Shown here one piece after another: positions 7,545 to 13,657 of a DNA stretch of 64,000 nt. This stretch comes from Idiomarina loihiensis (GTDB lineage Bacteria; Pseudomonadota; Gammaproteobacteria; Enterobacterales; Alteromonadaceae). Every line of letters starts with the position of its first letter. Position 1 is the first letter of the stretch. A program made the position numbers and the translations under genes. The DNA is taken from contig NZ_CP074112.1 of the NCBI RefSeq assembly GCF_024584785.1, positions 1,240,001 through 1,304,000 of the forward strand. Reading direction: 5' to 3'. A model generated the notes under the pieces. It saw only the letters and a program-made list of their open reading frames with translations. It made no database searches and was not told where the DNA came from.

Positions 7545-9007
7545 ACAAATAACCTCTCTGAGGACAAATAGTGGGCGTAGACCTTGGCAATTTCAGCCCG
7601 GCGTAGACGTCCGGTACCGGTTAACTGCGCGTTGTTGATTGAAAATACTGAGTCTGCTCGGTGCCATGCATGCAGCCGAGCATAGTCAGGTAAACTTTGA
7701 TTCACTTTGGCGATGGCGGCATTGATGGCGCTATCACTGACCTCGGCTGCCGCCACGATAATGCCGGTTAAGGGTAAGGTTTCACTGCCAAACACGGCGG
7801 CCTGATAAATTTCCGGCTGCTCGGTTAGCTCTGCTTCTACCCATTCGGGGTCGAGATTTCGACCAAATTCGGTGACGATGATGTGCTTTTTGCGACCTTT
7901 TATCAGCAGTCGGCCGTGCTCATCAAACTCGCCCCAATCGCCGGTACGAATACAGGTTGGATACCAACTACTGGGATCATGAAGATACCCCAGCATGGCG
8001 TTGCCAGAAACCACCACTTCGCCTTGCTCTAACCAGACTTTGGCATGATCTAAGGGCTTGCCCACGGTGCCGACTTGGTCCGTAGCCGTGCTTGTTGTGG
8101 GTTGGTTAAAACACACCACCGAACCAAATTCTGATAGCCCATAGCCTTGCAGCAAGGGGATTTTCAGAGCTAACGCTTGCCGTTCTAACTCGGGTAGCAA
8201 GCGCGCTCCGCCCACCGCAACCAGTTGCAAGTCAGGCAATTTGAGGTACTGCTGCTGCACCCCATAAACCAGCGCTTTGACTAACCCCGGGGTGACTATC
8301 AGGCTATGGGGCTGTAACTGATTCAACGCTTGAAAGAATGAGCTAAGCTGAAGTTCGTGCGCACCATGCATACCAAGCTTTGCGCCGGGTTGTAACTGCA
8401 CCTGATAGCCGCGCCATAAACTTAGATACACACCCGCAAGGTTTTCCAGCAGCACCGCCAGTGGCATTAAGCTCAGATGCTTACGCACGGCTAGCTCTCC
8501 TAAGCGCTGATCTAACGCCACCAACGTGGTCTGAATATTTTGGGCGCTCAAACAGACCCCTTTGGGGGTGCCTGTGCTACCTGAGGTATAGGTGATTTTA
8601 ACCGTGCCTAGCGGTAACGGCGGTGCGGGCTGCGCTACCAGTAACGGCTGCATACCAGCAGCATCAATCAACAGATTAGCGCCACTATCAAGCAAAACTT
8701 GTTGCTGCTGTTGGGCGCTGAAAAAGCTTGGGATGGGAATAGCCACGGTCGGCTGCACCGCATTGGCGGCCAAGATGGCCAGATCCGTCACCACCCATTG
8801 CACCGAGTTATCAAGCTGTATAGCAATTCGCGGTGATGTCATTTGACAGAATTGCAGACTAAGCTGGCTTACCTCATGATACAACTCAGCGTAGGTAAGA
8901 CTGCGCTGGTGGTCTTGCAGGGCAAGCTGATGTGGCTGTTGTTGCGCATGCTGTTGCAAGCGTGCCATCAAAGGTATCAGGTTCAGCAATTGCGGTTGCA
9001 TTAGCAT
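7541..9007 (-). CDS. Acyl-AMP ligase (ANL superfamily), A10 lysine replaced
   Basis: A 488-residue adenylate-forming enzyme. The P-loop-like core motif ITYTSGSTGTPKGV, the motif GYGLSEFGSV and the ATP/ribose motif TGDWGEFDEHG with LLIKGRKKHII are intact, so ATP binding looks competent. At the C-terminus the usual catalytic lysine of motif A10 (TGKxxR) reads TGTGRLRR, with Arg467 where Lys is expected. That may weaken the adenylation half-reaction or shift catalysis. It is shorter than typical fatty acyl-CoA ligases. It is translationally coupled to the T_hemolysin-family gene upstream (7-bp overlap) and the HDO candidate downstream. Probable role: activation of a fatty or aromatic acid. Confidence 0.88.
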   Translation of the reverse strand: MLMQPQLLNLIPLMARLQQHAQQQPHQLALQDHQRSLTYAELYHEVSQLSLQFCQMTSPRIAIQLDNSVQWVVTDLAILAANAVQPTVAIPIPSFFSAQQQQQVLLDSGANLLIDAAGMQPLLVAQPAPPLPLGTVKITYTSGSTGTPKGVCLSAQNIQTTLVALDQRLGELAVRKHLSLMPLAVLLENLAGVYLSLWRGYQVQLQPGAKLGMHGAHELQLSSFFQALNQLQPHSLIVTPGLVKALVYGVQQQYLKLPDLQLVAVGGARLLPELERQALALKIPLLQGYGLSEFGSVVCFNQPTTSTATDQVGTVGKPLDHAKVWLEQGEVVVSGNAMLGYLHDPSSWYPTCIRTGDWGEFDEHGRLLIKGRKKHIIVTEFGRNLDPEWVEAELTEQPEIYQAAVFGSETLPLTGIIVAAAEVSDSAINAAIAKVNQSLPDYARLHAWHRADSVFSINNAQLTGTGRLRRAEIAKVYAHYLSSERLFV

Positions 9008-9600
9008 GATAATGCCTCGCTACTGTGCGGCGCGGTGGCCGGCACTTGAGTTGTTAACGGCCAGCCTTGGTTTACAGCCACCAAAATCACCTGCGGTTGC
9101 TGTTGGTAATAGTTACCCCAGAGGCCCTGTAATGTGCTCGGCAGTTGCTGCTCATGAGCTAAACCTAACGGCTGGGTTTGGATACCCAAGCGCTGTAACT
9201 TAAGCTGCAAAAACCGCGTTACGGTAAACAATAGGTAGTTCTTATTAAGCGCTGTAGCTGCTTGATAAACCGCAGAAAAAAGTGGCGTCAGATAACGGCC
9301 ATCAGCCACTGCTAATGAGCCTATCTCTGCGAGTTGTTGCCGCGAGACTGTGGCTGCAACCCTTGTTGCTATGCAATTTTGTGCGACTGTTGGTAAATAA
9401 TATTCAGAAAACATCGGGCCCTGTTCTGCTAACTGAATAGCACAGGCCGCAACCACCTCTTCGTCTTCAAACAAAGCTAGCAACAGGGGTGGTAGCCGTT
9501 CTAAACAGGCCTGAAAATGAAGCCAATAGCGGTCGCAAATAAACCGCTCTACCTGGTTGCGTTTAGGGTGATTAGGTAAAATAAATTGAGACAACATCAT
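9001..9600 (-). CDS. Thermostable-hemolysin (T_hemolysin) family protein
   Basis: A 199-residue protein of the family named after the Vibrio parahaemolyticus 'thermostable hemolysin delta-VPH'. The name probably misleads: the pattern EEVVAACAIQLAEQGPMFSEYYLP followed by EIGSLAV, then a C-terminal KLQRLGI, resembles GNAT-like N-acyl transferases. There is no signal peptide and no pore-forming region, so I favour a cytoplasmic acyltransferase. It is the first gene of the operon: GGAG lies 5 bases before the ATG at 9600, and a PmrA/QseB-like promoter sits at 9664-9630. It overlaps the acyl-AMP ligase gene by 7 bp, suggesting the ligase supplies its acyl donor. Confidence 0.75.
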   Translation of the reverse strand: MMLSQFILPNHPKRNQVERFICDRYWLHFQACLERLPPLLLALFEDEEVVAACAIQLAEQGPMFSEYYLPTVAQNCIATRVAATVSRQQLAEIGSLAVADGRYLTPLFSAVYQAATALNKNYLLFTVTRFLQLKLQRLGIQTQPLGLAHEQQLPSTLQGLWGNYYQQQPQVILVAVNQGWPLTTQVPATAPHSSEALSC

Positions 9601-9629
9601 CGAGCTCCATTGCTTGTAGCAGCTGATGG

Positions 9630-9664
9630 CTAGATTAGTTGGTGAAGCTTAAGAAAGGCTTAAG
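9630..9664 (-). promoter_or_regulatory. PmrA/QseB-type box plus -10 element driving the seven-gene operon
   Basis: Read on the minus strand: CTTAAG (9664-9659), 5 bp, CTTAAG (9653-9648), 10 bp, TAATCTAG (9637-9630), then the T_hemolysin-family ATG at 9600. Hexamers, spacer lengths and the -10 octamer are identical to those before the LTA-synthase-family gene at 1291-1325; the spacer bases differ, so the match is not simply a recent duplication. The likely binder is the OmpR-family regulator encoded at 4713-5390 in this same operon. Confidence 0.78.
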
Positions 9665-9743
9665 ATGCTCAGCGGCAATGTGTCATAAAGGTGCGCAATA
9701 AAGTTCAGTGCAGGGCCCCAAAAAACGATCTTTTAACGCTTGT

Positions 9744-9787
9744 TTACGTAACTTATGTAACTTATGTAACTTATGTAAGCTACGTAA
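9744..9787 (+). repeat. Five-unit array of TTAYGTAA half-palindromes
   Basis: TTACGTAA (9744-9751) is followed by three exact copies of the 9-bp unit CTTATGTAA (9752-9778) and a diverged fifth unit, GCTACGTAA. Each unit centres on a near-palindrome. The array sits 34 bp before the DCC-family gene and about 145 bp upstream of the T_hemolysin-family gene. Close tandem spacing of short palindromes is typical of cooperative operators (for example ribbon-helix-helix repressors such as MetJ), but the protein is unknown. Confidence 0.7.
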
Positions 9788-9820
9788 CCTATAGCGCAAT
9801 GATAAAGCGGAGTAGTCAGT

Positions 9821-10207
9821 ATGGCTTTGATCTTATTTTATGATGGCGGTTGCCCACTGTGTGTGAACGAAATGCGCCACCTTAAACGCAAAGACAAACA
9901 ACAACGATTGCAGTTTGAAAATATTTGGGCCACAGATTTCGCCGAGCGCTTTCCTCATATCGACGTAGCTGAAGCTAACCGCATTTTGCACGGTCAGCAA
10001 TCTGATGGCACCATGCTGTACGGCCTCGATGTGACTCATGCCGCGTGGTCGGCGGTGGGTCGTGGTTGGCTGACAGCCGCATTACGCTGGCCGTTGATCC
10101 GCTGGCTGGCAGATCGTGGCTACTTATTTTTTGCTCGTAATCGCAATGGTATTTCGCGTTTAATTACGGGACGTGAGCGCTGCTTGCAATGTTCTTTAGA
10201 TGAATAA
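9821..10207 (+). CDS. DCC-family (DUF393) thiol-disulfide oxidoreductase-like protein
   Basis: A 128-residue protein opening with FYDGGCPLCVNEM, the DxxCPxC signature that names the DCC family (Cys pair at 10 and 13). The family is predicted to have a thioredoxin-like fold and redox activity; cellular substrates are poorly known. The C-terminus holds another pair in RCLQC. No signal peptide is seen, so it is probably cytoplasmic. It is a single gene, transcribed away from the T_hemolysin operon, with the 9-bp repeat array in its upstream region and AAAGCGGAG as a likely ribosome site. Confidence 0.85.
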   Translation: MALILFYDGGCPLCVNEMRHLKRKDKQQRLQFENIWATDFAERFPHIDVAEANRILHGQQSDGTMLYGLDVTHAAWSAVGRGWLTAALRWPLIRWLADRGYLFFARNRNGISRLITGRERCLQCSLDE

Positions 10208-10288
10208 ACCAAGAGCTGCTAGTTAACCCACTCTTTTTAGCTCATTCATGAGGCTTTCTGTCAGCCGCTAGTAACCCATCGTTGTTAT

Positions 10289-10325
10289 CTTGTAGTGATA
10301 CACCTGTCACTAAAATCACTACAAG
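10289..10325 (+). promoter_or_regulatory. 11-bp perfect inverted repeat overlapping the phosphatase ribosome-binding site
   Basis: CTTGTAGTGAT (10289-10299) and ATCACTACAAG (10315-10325) are exact inverted copies separated by 15 bp. The right arm runs into AAGGA (10323-10327), the ribosome-binding site of the phosphatase gene starting at 10334. In RNA the hairpin could partly hide that site; in DNA it could be an operator. There is no T-run, so it is not a terminator. Confidence 0.6.
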
Positions 10326-10333
10326 GACCTCTT

Positions 10334-11797
10334 ATGTTGCCATCTCAATTTCTGTTGTCGCGTGTGGCTTGGGCTAGCGGCTTAGTGCTTGCTGGGAGTG
10401 CGCTACTTGGCTGCAGTGCTGGGCCTACTTCGGTTGCTGCCGAAGCATCGCCAGCGCAAGCAGTGACTGCAGCGAACACGCTGGTGTTAAGCGACGAGCC
10501 GCGTTACCAAGTGAGCCCTTATCCTGAGCGTATTACCTTATTGCCGGGCGCTGCTGCTAGCAGTTCAGCTCAAGTAACTTGGCGTACCAACAGTTCAGTT
10601 ACCGAATCTTTGTTGCAACTCGCTGTGGCAACGCCGTCACCAGGATTGCATACGCAGGCCAAGCAACTGATAGGCCGCTCAATAAAGCTCAATAGCCCCA
10701 ATGGCGAGGCCCATCATCATCGTGTGCAACTCAGCCAGTTGCAGCCTGATACCCTCTATGCCTATCGGGTTAAGGGACTGAACACTTGGAGTAGCTGGCA
10801 TCAATTTAAAACCCCAGCGGCAGACTTTAAGCCTTATACCGCACTCTATTTTGGTGATGCTCAAAATGCGGTACTGTCGCATTACGCAAGAACCGTACGC
10901 GAAGCACTGTTAACCGCACCACGGGCTAAAGTGATGTTGTACGCAGGTGACTTGGTCAATTCGCGCGATGGGGTTCATGATGACGAATGGGCCGAGTGGT
11001 TTGCTGCCACCAGTTGGATGGCGGGTTCAATTTATCAATTACCAGCGGCCGGTAATCATGAGTTCAGTAGTGACGATGATCAACCTATCCGTTATTTGCT
11101 GCCGCATTGGGTGGCGCATTATGAGGTTGCCGGAAATGGTCCAGAAGCTTTGTCCGACACCGTTTACTACAGTGATGTGCAGGGCGTTCGCTATATCGCG
11201 CTAGACTCTACCGAGGCGTTGCAATCAGAGCAATTGGCACAAGTGCAAGCACAATGGCTAGAGCAGGTGTTAGCCAATAACCCAAACCGCTGGACGGTGG
11301 TTTTTCATCATCATCCGATGCATTCAGTCTCGATGGGCCGTGACAATCCCCCCCTGCGTAAGTATTGGCAGCCTCTTTATGATAAATACCAAGTTGATCT
11401 GGTCTTGCAAGGCCATGATCATACCTACGGCCGTGACCATCAAGCTGCCTCAGCCACCGCTACGGATAACCAAGGGCCGGTTTATGCTGTGTCTGTAGCT
11501 GGGCCGAAAATGTATTTGGTGAGTGAGCAGGCGCAGGCCACAATGGACCGTCTAGGCGAAGATACCCAGCTATTTCAAACCTTAGAATTTCATCAAGACC
11601 GGGTAAAATATCAAGCCTTTACTGCTACTGGTGAGCTCTATGATGCGTTTGTCTTACATAAAACCGCCGCGGGTAAACAGGTTGAAGACCTTCAGCCTAC
11701 CACGGCTGAGCGTCGTTGTAGCAACCCAAACAAACCTAAACCTCATCGCTGTTGGAATGGCACAGATTTAATTCATGCCCCAGCGGCAGCTCAGTAA
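10334..11797 (+). CDS. Purple-acid-phosphatase-like metallophosphoesterase lipoprotein
   Basis: A 487-residue exported phosphatase. The N-terminus has a lipoprotein signal ending in SALLGC (lipobox), so it is probably anchored to the membrane. A fibronectin-like N-terminal domain (near 50-150; VTWRTNSS) precedes the calcineurin-like metal-binding core: YFGDAQN, YAGDLVN, AGNHEF, VVFHHHPMHS and LQGHDHTYGR, all five blocks intact. The ATG at 10334 has AAGGA 7 bases upstream and gives the proper signal; in-frame starts further upstream lack this. It converges on the phytase gene with a shared terminator. Role: release of phosphate from organic esters. Confidence 0.9.
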   Translation: MLPSQFLLSRVAWASGLVLAGSALLGCSAGPTSVAAEASPAQAVTAANTLVLSDEPRYQVSPYPERITLLPGAAASSSAQVTWRTNSSVTESLLQLAVATPSPGLHTQAKQLIGRSIKLNSPNGEAHHHRVQLSQLQPDTLYAYRVKGLNTWSSWHQFKTPAADFKPYTALYFGDAQNAVLSHYARTVREALLTAPRAKVMLYAGDLVNSRDGVHDDEWAEWFAATSWMAGSIYQLPAAGNHEFSSDDDQPIRYLLPHWVAHYEVAGNGPEALSDTVYYSDVQGVRYIALDSTEALQSEQLAQVQAQWLEQVLANNPNRWTVVFHHHPMHSVSMGRDNPPLRKYWQPLYDKYQVDLVLQGHDHTYGRDHQAASATATDNQGPVYAVSVAGPKMYLVSEQAQATMDRLGEDTQLFQTLEFHQDRVKYQAFTATGELYDAFVLHKTAAGKQVEDLQPTTAERRCSNPNKPKPHRCWNGTDLIHAPAAAQ

Positions 11798-11806
11798 CGG
11801 TAAAAT

Positions 11807-11848
11807 AAAAACCCCCAGCCCTGCATGAAGCGCAGAGCTGGGGGTTTC
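11807..11848. terminator. Bidirectional terminator between phosphatase and phytase genes
   Basis: ACCCCCAGC (11811-11819) pairs with GCTGGGGGT (11837-11845), extended inside by CTGC/GCAG; A-rich bases on the left and TTT on the right allow function for both converging genes. Confidence 0.85.
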
Positions 11849-11888
11849 GACAATGGTAAATTAAGGATGGTTAATCAAGGACAGCAAC

Positions 11889-13652
11889 TTAAGGTTGCGT
11901 CACTAATTGCAGGATCTCTTGAAGCGGCACTAATTTGAGGTTTTGTCCCGCTTCTGGCTGCCAATTACGCCCGTCTTGAACTAAAAAGGCGCCCTCTGCA
12001 AAGCCCTCGCCAAGGGATAACGAGGTCACTTCAATACCATCCGTTTCAGAGGCACCATCGATACCAAGTTCTACGTTGGCGCGGATCCGAAATTGGCTTA
12101 ACATGCGCCATGGAGCCTGCCCTTCAAACACCAGATAGCTATCATTGCCTTGGCTAGACACAAACAACAGGGGCAGCCCATCATGATAGGTGAAGGCGAG
12201 GCCCTCAATATCATCAACCAGCTCGGGATGCTGATCTACTTGGATAATCCTTTGCCCCGTTGTGCCTGCTGTTGCAGCAGCGTCAAACAGCCATACGGCG
12301 TGGTCTTCTTCGCCGACAAAAAGACGCTGGGTTTGGTCATCCACCACACAGCCTTCGGGTTGGGTAGGCACCTGCATGGTTCGCACCAAGCTGGCACGCC
12401 AACCTTGCTGATGTGGCTGCACTTGGTAGTGCTGAATACGGCCAGACTTGCTATTAACGTACACCGAAGTAGTGTTATCAGCCGAGTTATAGCCCATGCA
12501 TAAACCATAAATCTCATTCAGATCGGTGGCGATGTTAGCTGCGACACTAAACTCACCGTCATCTGAGATATCAAACAGTTGAATGCTGTTGTCGTTGCGT
12601 AACGAGGCGGCCGCGAGCTGCCCACGAAGGTCGACATTGTTCAAACGCCCCACCAGTAACTCTTGCACCAGTTGCCCCTGCATATCGTACACCATCAAGC
12701 CGATCCGCTTATCTGTGGCCACAATTCGACTCAGTTGTGGCTGCTGCGGATGCACCCACACGGCTGGGTCATCAATTGCATCACCGCGACGACTCGCTGG
12801 TGTGGTTTGTAACCCTGCCGCGACCTGGGCAGTCTGCGCTTTAGTTGCTCGCGGTGGTTGCACTTGGGCAGGTTTGGTCAAGCTCAGTTGGGTACTAGCA
12901 CCGGTGTCTTCATTGCTTACCAACAGTTTACCGTTAGCTAGAACCCGAATATCCTGTAACTCCTCAAACTTATCTATGGGATAAGTTTGCGTGAGCTGAT
13001 ACCCGGTTTCTGTAACCCGGTATTCAAGCAATCGCGGCGGAGCTTCTTCTAGCGCCAGCAAGCGACCGTCGGCCAGTACTTCGAGGGCTTTTAGCTCTCC
13101 CTTAATAGCGCCAAAGGGATGTTTGACGGCCATTAAATCGCGGCCTTGATCCGCCTCTGGCTCTGCATGATAGGCCCAGATAGCTTGATCGCCTTCTGCT
13201 ATTAAGAGCTGATTCTCATGCAAAGCGCACGCAGTGGCATCATAGGGCACACTAAATTCACGCAGCACCATGGGCGTTGATAACCACTGTTGATCTTGCC
13301 GCAACAGCCATTGTTCAGCGCCACCACGACCCCCTATCAAGAAAACTGACAGTTGCCCATTTTGTTCGCTTTGATAGAAGCAGATATCTTCAACCACACG
13401 GGTGGTCACCTCGCCTTGCCACACCAGTTGCGCGTCTGCTGGTGAGCGTGCCGCTGGGGTTTGTCGCCACAAGTGCAATTGTTGGGTATCGCCATCCATG
13501 GCGCCCCACAACTGTTGCTCCGGGCCAAGTGCATGGCTACGTTTTAAGGGTAATTGTGACACCTGCTCTGGCAAGGCTTGTGCCTGTAGTCCGCTGCTAC
13601 CGGCCAGCCATAGGGTCAAAGCTAAGGTTAATTTGTTCATCGCATAAGACAT
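11889..13652 (-). CDS. Beta-propeller phytase (3-phytase), long two-part form
   Basis: A 587-residue exported protein. The signal peptide is within the first 28 residues (LTLALTLWLAGSSGLQA). The C-terminal part (from about residue 290) is a recognisable beta-propeller phytase: DAIDDPAVWVHP, IVATDKRIGLMVYD, EIYGLCMGY, QPEGCVVDDQTQRLFVGEE and DDIEGLAF carry the calcium-binding acidic residues. The N-terminal half has propeller-like strands but lacks DDPAVW, fitting dual-domain phytases with an incomplete first propeller. Start chosen at the ATG 13652; a GTG at 13661 overlaps the receptor stop. Substrate: inositol hexakisphosphate. It lies directly behind a TonB receptor, an arrangement known in aquatic bacteria. 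Confidence 0.92.
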   Translation of the reverse strand: MSYAMNKLTLALTLWLAGSSGLQAQALPEQVSQLPLKRSHALGPEQQLWGAMDGDTQQLHLWRQTPAARSPADAQLVWQGEVTTRVVEDICFYQSEQNGQLSVFLIGGRGGAEQWLLRQDQQWLSTPMVLREFSVPYDATACALHENQLLIAEGDQAIWAYHAEPEADQGRDLMAVKHPFGAIKGELKALEVLADGRLLALEEAPPRLLEYRVTETGYQLTQTYPIDKFEELQDIRVLANGKLLVSNEDTGASTQLSLTKPAQVQPPRATKAQTAQVAAGLQTTPASRRGDAIDDPAVWVHPQQPQLSRIVATDKRIGLMVYDMQGQLVQELLVGRLNNVDLRGQLAAASLRNDNSIQLFDISDDGEFSVAANIATDLNEIYGLCMGYNSADNTTSVYVNSKSGRIQHYQVQPHQQGWRASLVRTMQVPTQPEGCVVDDQTQRLFVGEEDHAVWLFDAAATAGTTGQRIIQVDQHPELVDDIEGLAFTYHDGLPLLFVSSQGNDSYLVFEGQAPWRMLSQFRIRANVELGIDGASETDGIEVTSLSLGEGFAEGAFLVQDGRNWQPEAGQNLKLVPLQEILQLVTQP

Positions 13653-13657
13653 CGTTA

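Noticed and set aside
10216-10232. TrpR-operator-like CTAGTTAAC after the DCC-family gene
   Set aside because: Only half of the operator matches and no tryptophan-related gene is nearby.
12150-13000. Long plus-strand frames opposite the phytase gene
   Set aside because: They are antisense shadows of a clearly conserved coding sequence.
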